NCBI RefSeq assembly: GCF_000384075.1
Contig: NZ_KB913025.1
Span: 560,238-624,237, forward strand
Length of the DNA stretch: 64,000 bases
DNA from: Methylovulum miyakonense HT12
Lineage (GTDB): Bacteria; Pseudomonadota; Gammaproteobacteria; Methylococcales; Methylomonadaceae
Direction: 5' to 3'
Shown here piece by piece: positions 1 through 7,663 of this stretch. The translations under genes were made by a program, and so were the position numbers. Position 1 is the first letter of the stretch; every line of letters begins with the position of its first letter. The notes under the pieces are model-generated. The model worked only from the letters and a program-made list of their open reading frames with translations, did not search any database and was not told where the DNA came from.

Positions 1-1
1 A

Positions 2-1144
2 CCAGCGGAAACCCACTACTACCAACCCGGTTTCACTATCGTTGGCGGGGGCGCTTACACCCTGAAACAAACCATGCGCAAGGAAGCGGACTTAATCCAC
101 CCTTCGGTCACATGGATTAAGGATTACGCCGACACCTTCCAACCCGAAGACAACACCGTCACCCTACGCTCCGGTGACGTGGTCGGCTATGACTATCTGG
201 TCGTTTGCCCAGGCCTGCAATTGGATTGGGGCAAAATCCAAGGCTTGAAAGAAACCATCGGCAAAAACCAAGTGTGCAGCAATTATTCGCCGGAAACCGT
301 TGAATACACCTGGGAATGCATCCAAAACATGCAATCCGGCATCGCCTTGTTCACGCAACCGCCCATGCCGATCAAATGTGCAGGTGCGCCGCAAAAGATC
401 ATGTACTTGGCGGCGGACCGTTTCCGCAAAAAAGGCATACTGGACAAGTTCACCATCGAATTCCTCAACGCAGGGCCGGCGTTGTTTGGCGTGCCTTTCT
501 TCGCCAAGGCCTTAAGCAAGGTCGTTGCCGATTACGGCATCACCACCTCGTTCAACCATAATTTGGTCGGGATAGACGGCGACGCCAAAATGGCGACGTT
601 CGAAGTGAGCGACAGCAACGGCAACAAGGAGCGTGTCACCAAAGCCTTTGACATGATCCACGTCACGCCGCCACAAAGCGCACCGGATTTTATCAAGCAA
701 AGCCCCTTGGCAAATGCCGCAGGTTGGGTGGATGTCAACGACAAAAGTTTGCAACACAGCAAATACCCGAACATTTTCAGCCTGGGCGATGTCGCGGCGA
801 CCAGCAACGCCAAAACCGCCGCTGCCGTACGCAAACAAGTACCGGTGGTGGTTGACAACATCCTTGGCCTGATTGACAGCAAAACGGTCGTGGAAGGCTA
901 CGATGGTTATGGCTCCTGCCCGTTGACCACTTCCTTGAACACCGTCATGCTGGCGGAATTTTCTTATGGCGGCAAAGTGACGCCGTCTTTCCCATGGCTG
1001 GATCCACGCGCCAACCGCCCGATCTGGTGGTGGGGGAAAACCACGGGCTTCCCCTGGCTGTATTGGCATTTGATGATTAAAGGTTACCGCATTGATATTC
1101 CGCATCTGGAATCTTATGCGAAGAAGTTTGTGAGCGAGCCATAA
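2..1144 (+). CDS. sqr: Sulfide:quinone oxidoreductase, type II, 5' truncated
   Basis: FAD-dependent flavoprotein that oxidises sulfide and passes electrons to the quinone pool at the inner membrane. The reading frame is open from base 2, so the N-terminal FAD-binding segment lies outside the window and the ATG at 74 is internal. Upstream of that ATG the frame reads HYYQPGFTIVGGG, a typical family signature. The two redox cysteines of the mitochondrial-like type II enzymes are visible in their usual contexts, PIKCAGAPQK and YDGYGSCPL, and FSLGDVAA marks the second FAD-contact motif. The C-terminus ends with aromatic-rich, amphipathic sequence expected for membrane association. A palindrome follows directly. 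Family assignment is firm; the subtype is inferred from the cysteine contexts. Confidence 0.93.
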   Translation, partial: PAETHYYQPGFTIVGGGAYTLKQTMRKEADLIHPSVTWIKDYADTFQPEDNTVTLRSGDVVGYDYLVVCPGLQLDWGKIQGLKETIGKNQVCSNYSPETVEYTWECIQNMQSGIALFTQPPMPIKCAGAPQKIMYLAADRFRKKGILDKFTIEFLNAGPALFGVPFFAKALSKVVADYGITTSFNHNLVGIDGDAKMATFEVSDSNGNKERVTKAFDMIHVTPPQSAPDFIKQSPLANAAGWVDVNDKSLQHSKYPNIFSLGDVAATSNAKTAAAVRKQVPVVVDNILGLIDSKTVVEGYDGYGSCPLTTSLNTVMLAEFSYGGKVTPSFPWLDPRANRPIWWWGKTTGFPWLYWHLMIKGYRIDIPHLESYAKKFVSEP

Positions 1145-1151
1145 AAGACCA

Positions 1152-1184
1152 AGGCCTTTCAGGTTTCTAAAACCCGAAAGGCCT
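1152..1184 (+). terminator. Stem-loop after sulfide:quinone oxidoreductase
   Basis: Arms AGGCCTTTC and GAAAGGCCT, extended by AGGTTT/AAACC, form a strong hairpin 8 bases after the stop codon. There is no clear T-run after it, so it may be a weak or factor-assisted terminator. Confidence 0.55.
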
Positions 1185-1207
1185 ATCCCAAAACCTAAGG
1201 TATTGTC

Positions 1208-1348
1208 ATGCACTGCCTCATTATCGCTTTAATCACCATCAGTGTGCTGTACGCCCTGTATGCCATTGCCCTAACGCTAAAAGAGGCCATACTCTTCCCT
1301 TCCCGCCCCCATCGAAAACGTCAAATTTTGGGAAACCGCTTGCTATAA
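1208..1348 (+). CDS. Possible 46-residue membrane peptide
   Basis: Short open frame with ATG at 1208 preceded by CTAAGG at a 7-base spacing, which is a plausible ribosome-binding site. The first half is hydrophobic (ALITISVLYALYAIALTL) and could span the membrane once; the second half is basic (RPHRKRQ). I recognise no family. It lies between the sqr stem-loop and the convergent ureG gene. It could equally be a chance frame. Confidence 0.3.
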   Translation: MHCLIIALITISVLYALYAIALTLKEAILFPSRPHRKRQILGNRLL

Positions 1349-1422
1349 CCTTGGCCTGAGGGTCAGAATCTTCGATGACCGGCAAAACGCTTGACTGGCT
1401 ACTGGACGTCCAATAATGGCTA

Positions 1423-2052
1423 TCAGCCATGCCCAAGCGTCACGTCCAACATCCCTGCCCGGATAATAAACGCCTCAATATCCGCCAAGCCCGTTCCGGT
1501 TTTTAAATTACTGAATACAAACGGACGTTCGCCACGCATTTTCTTGGCATCCCTGTCCATCACGTCCAACGACGCGCCAACATAAGGCGCAAGATCAATC
1601 TTATTAATCACCAACAAATCCGAACGGGTGATGCCGGGGCCGCCTTTGCGGGGGATTTTGTCGCCCGCTGAAACGTCAATCACGTAAATGGTCAAATCCG
1701 CCAATTCCGGGCTAAACGTCGCGCTGAGGTTATCGCCGCCACTTTCCACCATAATAAAATCCAGGTTATCCCAACGCTCGCACAACTCATCCACCGCCGC
1801 CAAATTCATCGACGCATCCTCGCGGATGGCGGTATGCGGGCAGCCACCCGTTTCCACGCCCAAAATCCGCTCTTCCGGCAGCGCTTGGCTGCGGATTAAA
1901 AATTGCTGGTCTTCGCGGGTGTAGATGTCGTTAGTCACCACCGCAATTTCAAAATTGTCGCGCATCCGTTTGCACAAGGCATCCACCAACGCGGTTTTAC
2001 CGGAACCGACCGGGCCGCCGATTCCGACCCTTAATACAGATTTGTCATTCAT
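1423..2052 (-). CDS. ureG: Urease accessory GTPase UreG
   Basis: SIMIBI-class GTPase that drives nickel insertion into apo-urease together with UreD, UreE and UreF. The P-loop [15 protein letters not shown] is near the N-terminus, followed by [10 protein letters not shown], the CPH metal-binding motif in [15 protein letters not shown], the Walker B-like VESGGDNL and the guanine-specificity motif [10 protein letters not shown]. At 209 residues it is normal length. The start at 2052 is chosen over an upstream in-frame extension because [13 protein letters not shown] matches family N-termini and AAGGAAAA precedes it. It is the last gene of the urease cluster and is separated from ureF by a GTAG-type repeat. 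Confidence 0.97.
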   Translation of the reverse strand: MNDKSVLRVGIGGPVGSGKTALVDALCKRMRDNFEIAVVTNDIYTREDQQFLIRSQALPEERILGVETGGCPHTAIREDASMNLAAVDELCERWDNLDFIMVESGGDNLSATFSPELADLTIYVIDVSAGDKIPRKGGPGITRSDLLVINKIDLAPYVGASLDVMDRDAKKMRGERPFVFSNLKTGTGLADIEAFIIRAGMLDVTLGHG

Positions 2053-2066
2053 GGGATTTTCCTTTT

Positions 2067-2139
2067 GTAGGGTGGGCAACGCTTTTCTGCCCACCAACAT
2101 TTACCAAAAAAGGTGGGCAGAACAGCGTGCCCACCCTAC
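2067..2139 (-). repeat. GTAG-type inverted repeat (GTGGGCA family) between ureF and ureG
   Basis: Outer arms GTAGGGTGGGCA and TGCCCACCCTAC enclose a second pair of TGCCCACC/GGTGGGCA. The same family recurs at 6960-7034 and in part at 34321-34351. The GTAG at the foot of the hairpin is characteristic of REP elements mobilised by REP-associated tyrosine transposases. Confidence 0.85.
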
Positions 2140-2147
2140 ATTACTAT

Positions 2148-2822
2148 TCAAGACCGGAACAACCGCGAATACTGCATTTCATGGCGGCTACTCGCCAAAG
2201 CCAAACCGAACGCACTGCCGCCAATATCGTCATCATCCAGCGACATCGCCGCATCGACTTGCGCAGGAATTTGCGCCGCCAAGGCTTGCAATAATTGCTG
2301 TCCGGCGACCTGTCCCAAAGGAACAAGTTTGACGGCGCATAACACTTGGTTTTCTAACCAGCCCCAGACATAACCCATCGCGGCAAGGCGCGGGTCTATG
2401 CCCCAACGTACAGCAGCGAGACTGAACACGGTTGCCAAGGTCGCTTCCGATTGACGTTGCCACGCTTGGGCTTCCGGCATATCCAATTTCACCAGCAATT
2501 TCGCCAACGCCTGTCCGGTTTGGCGGTCTTCAGCGCGCAGTTCGCTGGTTTCTCGGCAGGCAGTTAGGGTTTGGCTCCAGTGTGTCACCGCCGCGAGGTC
2601 TTGGTTTTGCCATGCGCTCAACAAACGCAACAAAATCGGCACATCCACGCGCGTCATGCTGGTCTGCAACACGCCGCCTATCCATTCGCGGGCGGCATCA
2701 GGTGTGCTGACCCAACCATCGTCCACCGCCCGCTCCAGCCCTTGCGAATAGCTGTACATGCCAATCGGCAAGCCAGGGCTGACCAGTTGCAGCAAGCGCA
2801 AAAGGCTAAGATCAGTGCCCAT
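2148..2822 (-). CDS. ureF: Urease accessory protein UreF
   Basis: All-helical scaffold of the UreD-UreF-UreG activation complex; it gates UreG GTPase activity during nickel delivery. Recognised from LLQLVSPGLPIGMYSYSQGLE at the N-terminus and the C-terminal Gly/Ser/Arg-containing tail. The start at 2822 gives MGTDLSLLRL, overlaps the ureE stop by 11 bases and fits the family N-terminus; a longer frame exists but lacks similarity in its extra 15 residues. Length 224 is typical. Translational coupling to ureE is likely from the overlap. Confidence 0.95.
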   Translation of the reverse strand: MGTDLSLLRLLQLVSPGLPIGMYSYSQGLERAVDDGWVSTPDAAREWIGGVLQTSMTRVDVPILLRLLSAWQNQDLAAVTHWSQTLTACRETSELRAEDRQTGQALAKLLVKLDMPEAQAWQRQSEATLATVFSLAAVRWGIDPRLAAMGYVWGWLENQVLCAVKLVPLGQVAGQQLLQALAAQIPAQVDAAMSLDDDDIGGSAFGLALASSRHEMQYSRLFRS

Positions 2823-3243
2823 GATGCTGGTACGCGCCTGCTTCGGGTTCGAAAGGCAAATCTTCATGGCTGACGCTTAAGCCTAAACCTTCGACCATGT
2901 GATCGAGGACGTGGTCGCTCAAAAACCGCAATTCGCCGGGCAAGATTTGCAATGCAATATGGCGGTTGCCAAGGTGATAACACACCCGCGCGAACAGCAA
3001 AGGATCATCGGTGCGGACGACCGACAAAGTTTCCGGCGCGGCTTTTATCAGGACTTTGAATTTTTCGTTGCCCGTCAGTATCGTGCCGGAGCGCAAATAA
3101 TTGCCGCGCTGCAAAAACAAACCGACTTTTACGCCGCCATCAGTCAGGGCAGGCAAGCGGCTTTTTTGGCGGGATTCGAAGGGTAAGGTCAAGCTATCGT
3201 CGGCTTGGGTATCGGCGGGGGCGAGTTCGGTGAGTTTTAGCAT
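2812..3243 (-). CDS. ureE: Urease nickel metallochaperone UreE
   Basis: Dimeric nickel chaperone that hands Ni(II) to UreG. The central HLGNRHIALQ carries the conserved interface histidine, and the C-terminus ends in a histidine cluster (YQHHGH), a short version of the His-rich tails of this family. Length 143 residues. The start at 3243 is the first ATG of the frame and has no obvious Shine-Dalgarno sequence. A repeat-plus-transposase block lies immediately upstream, so the gene is separated from ureC by about 1.7 kb and may need its own promoter or read-through. Confidence 0.93.
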   Translation of the reverse strand: MLKLTELAPADTQADDSLTLPFESRQKSRLPALTDGGVKVGLFLQRGNYLRSGTILTGNEKFKVLIKAAPETLSVVRTDDPLLFARVCYHLGNRHIALQILPGELRFLSDHVLDHMVEGLGLSVSHEDLPFEPEAGAYQHHGH

Positions 3244-3277
3244 AGTTAGTTAAGTCAATTAATCAGTAAAGTATATG

Positions 3278-3352
3278 CTCGTTCCCAAACTCCAGCTTGG
3301 GAACGCAGTTTCGGAAGCTCTAGCTTCCAGTATTCTCGAAGCTAGAGCTTCG
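3278..3352 (-). repeat. Palindromic repeat, GTTCCCAAGC family, downstream of RAYT
   Basis: Three successive palindromes: GTTCCCAAACTCCAGC paired with TTGGGAAC (3281-3304), GGAAGCTCTAGCTTCC (3313-3328) and CGAAGCTAGAGCTTCG (3337-3352). Related copies are at 3988-4067, 15298-15409 and, in part, 34290-34313. Confidence 0.85.
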
Positions 3353-3397
3353 CAGATTTGAGTAACCAATGAAGTTTGGGATCGAATCTAAAATAGC

Positions 3398-3931
3398 TTA
3401 CCAAGCTCGCACCACCTCAATCAAACCCGTTTGCCCCGCATAATTCCGCGCACTGGAATACCGCCAATGTTCCGGCTGATCCACATAGCCTCGTTTCACC
3501 GGATTTTGATGGATGTAATCCAACTTTTGCCGCATCACTGTTTCAGATTCAATGAGTTGTGGATGATTGCCTTCTTCCCAAACCTGATAATCTGTATCTT
3601 GCTTATGGGCGCGTTTGAAAAAAGCCAACAGTTCCAACAGCTTCACCGCACCGCGTTGTTCCAAATGCGCGATAATTTGCTTCGCCGTATACGATTTGAA
3701 CCGCTGCATATCGTGGCTTAGATTTTCCGACGCGGCGATCAGATGCAAGTGGTTTTCAAGGATGACATAGCCATAAAGCTGAAAGCCTGATTCCCGTTGT
3801 AAAAAACGCCAGGAATCCAACACGATGCCCACCGTTTCCGGGCGGGTAAACAACGGCAGCCAGTGGTTGACGGTGGCTGTCATAAAATGCGGGCATGGAT
3901 TGCTGAGGACGCGGTAGCGGCTTCTGGGCAT
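3398..3931 (-). CDS. REP-associated tyrosine transposase (RAYT)
   Basis: Single-strand DNA transposase-like protein of the Y1/IS200-like superfamily. The HUH-type motif appears as ENHLHLIAA at about residues 59-67, followed by the conserved LDYIHQNPVKRGYVDQPEHW segment and WRYSSARNY near the C-terminus, with a family-typical catalytic tyrosine in the helix SYTAKQI. Length 177 fits the family. It is bracketed within about 60 bases on each side by copies of the GTTCCCAAGC palindrome, the arrangement seen when a RAYT is housed between its own REP sequences. Enzymatic activity is inferred from the family only. Confidence 0.9.
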   Translation of the reverse strand: MPRSRYRVLSNPCPHFMTATVNHWLPLFTRPETVGIVLDSWRFLQRESGFQLYGYVILENHLHLIAASENLSHDMQRFKSYTAKQIIAHLEQRGAVKLLELLAFFKRAHKQDTDYQVWEEGNHPQLIESETVMRQKLDYIHQNPVKRGYVDQPEHWRYSSARNYAGQTGLIEVVRAW

Positions 3932-3987
3932 AATGGTGTTTTCTCAACGGCTTGGTTAGCTTGGATTTGTGTTAGCCCATCCATCGG

Positions 3988-4067
3988 CTCGTTCCCAAGC
4001 TCCAGCTTCCCGTGTTCCCGAAGCTAGAGCTTCCCGGACTTGAGCTCCCAAGCTGGAGCTTGGGAAC
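3988..4067 (-). repeat. Palindromic repeat, GTTCCCAAGC family, upstream of RAYT
   Basis: Outer arms GTTCCCAAGCTCCAGCTT (from 3991) and AAGCTGGAGCTTGGGAAC (to 4067), with the inner palindrome GAAGCTAGAGCTTC. It lies 57 bases upstream of the RAYT start and, with the copy at 3278-3352, brackets the transposase. Confidence 0.88.
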
Positions 4068-4081
4068 TAGCGGAAAAGGGT

Positions 4082-4822
4082 TTAATAGATTTTTCTCCAA
4101 CGTTTGAATGCTCTAACATCCAATTTTGACAACTCAAACCATTCGCCATTTTTTCGCTTCTGGGAGAATCGCCTATGCCAATAGGCTTCTATGCCAGAAG
4201 GGTCATCAGTTTCAATATAGTGGATTGGATTGACGCGCTCAGGTAGCTGTATTTTTATCTCGCCTTCCCTTCGTATTGCGTCGTATGTATATCCAATTTT
4301 GTATTCGTTTCGATTTCCGTGCTGCATCAAGTACACATAGCCGATTTTTAATGTATCGTCAGCAACTACGTTGCTCTCCGGCATGATGCGTTCCAACTCA
4401 TTTTCTAGAGTTTCTATTAGATCAGACCATACAGGATCATTTTTTACAAAAGAAAGAAGAACATTTACTGCGGAATATTTATTTCCAAATAGTCTTCGGA
4501 TTGTTACGTCAGTTGGTATAGAGCTGTCCCCTCGCTTTCGCATTTTAATTTCGTTTTTATTTGGGTAATGACCAAATACTCGAGTTAATTCAGCAAGTTT
4601 AACTAATACCAATTCTTTGTCACATGCAGGAGCGCCAAATTGGTTCGGCGAGTAGCCCGCCTCTATCAGTGCATCCGACCATTTTGTCCAATATTTGGCC
4701 TCCCAATCACTTTTCCGTATCCCAGTTTCCTGCTCGAACCTCGTCATCCCAAGCGCAATACCGCCGTTTTCTTTCGCGGTTCGTATAATTTCCGAAATAA
4801 TTTTCTGCTTATCAATAGCCAT
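4082..4822 (-). CDS. GIY-YIG nuclease-fold protein, T5orf172/MUG113 type
   Basis: Residues about 160-235 read as a T5orf172-type GIY-YIG domain: GYVYLMQ, then YKIGYT, R at the start of the second helix (AIRREGEI), and the downstream E-A-Y-W-H-R-R-F and NGEWFELS signatures. The N-terminal 150 residues contain repeated short helical segments (SDWEAKYWTKWSDALIEAG) of the kind seen as DNA-binding modules beside such nucleases. It sits with the RAYT inside the urease cluster, between ureC and ureE, so it is best seen as part of an inserted accessory block. Whether it cleaves DNA cannot be read from the sequence. Confidence 0.72.
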   Translation of the reverse strand: MAIDKQKIISEIIRTAKENGGIALGMTRFEQETGIRKSDWEAKYWTKWSDALIEAGYSPNQFGAPACDKELVLVKLAELTRVFGHYPNKNEIKMRKRGDSSIPTDVTIRRLFGNKYSAVNVLLSFVKNDPVWSDLIETLENELERIMPESNVVADDTLKIGYVYLMQHGNRNEYKIGYTYDAIRREGEIKIQLPERVNPIHYIETDDPSGIEAYWHRRFSQKRKNGEWFELSKLDVRAFKRWRKIY

Positions 4823-4842
4823 TAAAATACTCGTTGAAGTTC

Positions 4843-4894
4843 GTAGGTCGGGTTAGCCGTAGCGTAACCCGACAAAATGTCTAACTCAACCTAC
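4843..4894 (-). repeat. GTAG-type inverted repeat, GTCGGGTTAGC family
   Basis: GTAGGTCGGGTTAGC is followed by GTAACCCGAC and ends with a diverged right arm CAACCTAC. Better copies are at 8695-8794, 11171-11203 and 58515-58594. It lies just upstream of the GIY-YIG gene start and 19 bases from the ureC stop. Confidence 0.82.
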
Positions 4895-4912
4895 CGCATT
4901 GACCCCAACCAC

Positions 4913-6616
4913 TCAAAACAAAAAATACCGTTGAGCAAACGGCAACACCGCCACGGGTTCACACGTCAACAATTGCCCGTCCGCCCGTACCGCATAAGTT
5001 TGCGGGTCAACTTCCATGACGGGTTGGTAGGCGTTGTGGATTAAATCTTTTTTGCCGATGTTACGGGTGTTTTTGACGATGCCGATGCGTTTACGCAAAC
5101 CCAAATTGGCAGGCACGCCGCCTTCTACCGCCGTTTGGGGTAGGAAGATCATGGAGGTAGCGGCGGCGGTGACACCGAACGCGCCGAACATGGGGCGGTA
5201 ATGCACGGGTTGCGGGGTGGGGATGGAGGCGTTGGGGTCGCCCATCGCGGCGGCGGCGATAAGGCCGCCTTTTAAGATCAGGCTGGGTTTTACGCCGAAA
5301 AATGCCGGATTCCACAGCACCAAATCGGCGAGTTTGCCGACTTCTATCGAGCCGACTTCATGGGCGATGCCGTGGCTAATCGCGGGGTTGATGGTGTATT
5401 TGGCGATGTAGCGTTTGATGCGGAAGTTGTCGCTGTCCGCGCCATCTTCTGGCAATGCGCCGCGCTGAATTTTCATTTTATGCGCGGTTTGCCAGGTGCG
5501 GAGGATGACTTCGCCGACGCGACCCATGGCTTGCGAGTCAGACGAAATCATCGAGAACGCACCCAAGTCGTGCAGGATGTCTTCGGCGGCGATGGTTTCG
5601 CGGCGGATGCGTGATTCGGCGAAGGCGACATCTTCGGGGATGCTGGGGTCGAGGTGATGGCAGACCATCAGCATGTCCAGATGTTCATCGACGGTGTTGA
5701 CGGTGTAAGGACGCGTCGGGTTGGTGGACGACGGCAATACGTTCGGCAAACCGCAGGCTTTGATGATGTCCGGCGCATGACCGCCACCCGCGCCTTCGGT
5801 GTGGTAAGTGTGGATGGTGCGGCCTTGAAAGGCGGCGATGGTATCTTCGACAAAACCGGATTCGTTGAGGGTATCAGTGTGGATCGCCACTTGCACGTCG
5901 TATTTTTCAGCAACGCTTAGACAGCAGTCTATGGCGGCGGGGGTTGTGCCCCAGTCTTCGTGCAGTTTTAAGCCCATCGCGCCGGCTTGGATTTGCTCTT
6001 CCAATCCGCCTGGCAAGCTGGCGTTACCTTTGCCGAGCAAGCCGAAATTCATAGCAAAACCATCCAAGGCCGAGAGCATTTGTTGCAAGTGCCAAGGGCC
6101 GGGGGTGCAGGTGGTGGCGTTCGTACCCGTTGCCGGGCCGGTGCCGCCGCCGATCATCGTTGTTACGCCAGAATTTAAGGCTTCTTCAATTTGTTGCGGG
6201 CAGATGAAATGGATGTGCGCGTCGATGCCGCCTGCGGTGAGGATATTGCCCTCGCCCGCGATGATTTCCGTGCCGGGGCCGATAATCATGTCCACGCCGG
6301 ATTGGATGTCAGGGTTGCCCGCTTTGCCGATTGCGGCGATGCGCCCGTTTTTCACGCCGACATCGGCTTTGATGATGCCCCAGTAGTCGATAATCAAGGC
6401 GTTGGTAATCACCATGTCCATCGCGATTTTGGAATCGACTTGGCTTTGGCCCATGCCGTCGCGGATCACTTTGCCGCCGCCGAATTTGACTTCTTCGCCG
6501 TAGATAGTGCGGTCGGCTTCGACTTGTAAAAACAATTCGCTATCGCCCAAACGGACTTTATCGCCAGTGGTGGAGCCGAACATGTCGGCGTAGGCTTGTC
6601 TGCTGATTTTGCTCAT
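4913..6616 (-). CDS. ureC: Urease alpha subunit UreC
   Basis: Catalytic subunit of urease, hydrolysing urea to ammonia and carbamate with a two-nickel centre. The amidohydrolase metal motif HIHFICPQQ, the carbamylated lysine in GLKLHEDWG, the HTDTLNE and [14 protein letters not shown] nickel-ligand motifs, and the flap [20 protein letters not shown] are all present and intact. At 567 residues it is full length. Its ATG overlaps the ureB stop as ATGA, so the two are translationally coupled. Nothing suggests loss of function. Confidence 0.99.
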   Translation of the reverse strand: MSKISRQAYADMFGSTTGDKVRLGDSELFLQVEADRTIYGEEVKFGGGKVIRDGMGQSQVDSKIAMDMVITNALIIDYWGIIKADVGVKNGRIAAIGKAGNPDIQSGVDMIIGPGTEIIAGEGNILTAGGIDAHIHFICPQQIEEALNSGVTTMIGGGTGPATGTNATTCTPGPWHLQQMLSALDGFAMNFGLLGKGNASLPGGLEEQIQAGAMGLKLHEDWGTTPAAIDCCLSVAEKYDVQVAIHTDTLNESGFVEDTIAAFQGRTIHTYHTEGAGGGHAPDIIKACGLPNVLPSSTNPTRPYTVNTVDEHLDMLMVCHHLDPSIPEDVAFAESRIRRETIAAEDILHDLGAFSMISSDSQAMGRVGEVILRTWQTAHKMKIQRGALPEDGADSDNFRIKRYIAKYTINPAISHGIAHEVGSIEVGKLADLVLWNPAFFGVKPSLILKGGLIAAAAMGDPNASIPTPQPVHYRPMFGAFGVTAAATSMIFLPQTAVEGGVPANLGLRKRIGIVKNTRNIGKKDLIHNAYQPVMEVDPQTYAVRADGQLLTCEPVAVLPFAQRYFLF

Positions 6617-6945
6617 TGTTTTGTCTCCGCTGAAGTGGCATCCAAATCGCCCATGACGGCATTGCGAAAGCCATACACGCGGCGCAAACCGCCGAATGGC
6701 ACGAGCTGGATTTGCCGTTGTTGGCCTGGCTCGAAACGCACCGCCGTGCCTGCGGGGATGTCTAATCTAAAGCCACGGGCGGCTTCACGATCAAACGCCA
6801 AGGCGGGATTGGTTTCATAAAAATGGTAATGCGAGCCGACTTGAATCGGGCGGTCGCCGCTGTTGGCTACGATTAAGGTGAGGGTTTCGCAACCAGCGTT
6901 CAATTCAATCTCGCCAGCGGCGGGGATGATTTCTCCGGGGATCAT
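6613..6945 (-). CDS. ureB: Urease beta subunit UreB
   Basis: Small structural subunit of the urease trimer. [18 protein letters not shown] at the N-terminus, [17 protein letters not shown] in the middle and [14 protein letters not shown] towards the C-terminus are diagnostic. The start at 6945 is preceded by AAGGAG at 6-base spacing; the longer frame would translate through the GTAG repeat and is rejected. Length 110 residues. Confidence 0.97.
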   Translation of the reverse strand: MIPGEIIPAAGEIELNAGCETLTLIVANSGDRPIQVGSHYHFYETNPALAFDREAARGFRLDIPAGTAVRFEPGQQRQIQLVPFGGLRRVYGFRNAVMGDLDATSAETKQ

Positions 6946-6959
6946 GGGGGGCTCCTTGG

Positions 6960-7034
6960 GTAGGGTGGGCACGCTGTTTATGCCCACTATCAGAATCGGT
7001 AGTAAGGTGGGCACAAACAGCGTGCCCACCCTAC
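6960..7034 (-). repeat. GTAG-type inverted repeat (GTGGGCA family) between ureA and ureB
   Basis: Perfect outer arms GTAGGGTGGGCACGCTGTTT and AAACAGCGTGCCCACCCTAC flank a second, inner TGCCCAC/GTGGGCA pair. The TAG stop codon of ureA (7031-7033) is formed by the GTAG at the edge of the repeat. The ribosome-binding site of ureB starts just beyond the other edge. Confidence 0.9.
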
Positions 7035-7333
7035 ACTATGGGGTTATGGACGGTCACCAGTTTGGTGCCGTCAGGAAAGGTCGCCTCTATCTGCACATCC
7101 GGCAACATTTCACTGATGCCGTCCATGACATCGTCACGGCTTAACAAGGTGCGCCCATATTCCATCAGCTCGGCGACCGTGCGCCCGTCCCTCGCGCCTT
7201 CCATGATCGCGGCGGTGATGTAGGCTACGGCTTCGGGGTAATTCAGTTTCAGGCCACGGGCTTTGCGCCGCTCAGCCAGTAAGGCGGCGGTGAAGATCAG
7301 GAGCTTATCTTTTTCGTGTGCGGTCAGTTGCAT
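7031..7333 (-). CDS. ureA: Urease gamma subunit UreA
   Basis: Smallest structural subunit of urease. [41 protein letters not shown] and the C-terminal [14 protein letters not shown] are classic. Length exactly 100 residues, as in other three-subunit ureases. GGAAA precedes the ATG. The stop codon lies in the GTAG repeat, so the insertion left the protein at full length. Confidence 0.98.
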   Translation of the reverse strand: MQLTAHEKDKLLIFTAALLAERRKARGLKLNYPEAVAYITAAIMEGARDGRTVAELMEYGRTLLSRDDVMDGISEMLPDVQIEATFPDGTKLVTVHNPIV

Positions 7334-7400
7334 AGTGATTTTCCGGTATTCAAAAGAGGGCTGATTTCAATGGCCTGCCGCGAATAAAACCTACGCAACC

Positions 7401-7619
7401 TTAGTGGCCACAGCAATTTTTGCCACTTTGCTGCCTAGGTGGGCATGCCACAGTGGCATAAGAACAAAAAACACAACAATCACCTGCCTTGGGGCGTAGC
7501 AGCACATGACAGGCTTCACATTCATAAAACCATAGGCAAGCATCGCTTGGCATGGTCTCCAATTTTTGATGCCCACATTCTGGGCAAGTGATGGTTGATT
7601 CCAAAACTATTGCCGGCAT
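7401..7619 (-). CDS. GDCCVxC-domain small cysteine-rich protein
   Basis: A 72-residue protein with seven or more cysteines: CPECGH near residue 12, CEACHVLLRPKAGDCCVFCSY in the middle, and a CCGH terminus. The GDCCVFCSYATVACPP stretch identifies the GDCCVxC family, whose members are sometimes selenoproteins and often lie near metal or mercury functions; here all positions are Cys codons. The start at 7619 excludes a longer frame that would run into ureD. It lies between ureD and ureA in the same orientation. Its function is unknown; metal binding related to urease nickel handling is only a suggestion from position. Confidence 0.75.
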   Translation of the reverse strand: MPAIVLESTITCPECGHQKLETMPSDACLWFYECEACHVLLRPKAGDCCVFCSYATVACPPRQQSGKNCCGH

Positions 7620-7663
7620 CTTTACTTTATTTTCTAGGTCGAGGGATGGGCTTTCATGACCAA

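Noticed and set aside
3278-3352. Repeat clusters as a CRISPR array
   Set aside because: Units are nested palindromes of unequal spacing that scatter between genes singly; there are no regular spacers and no cas genes.
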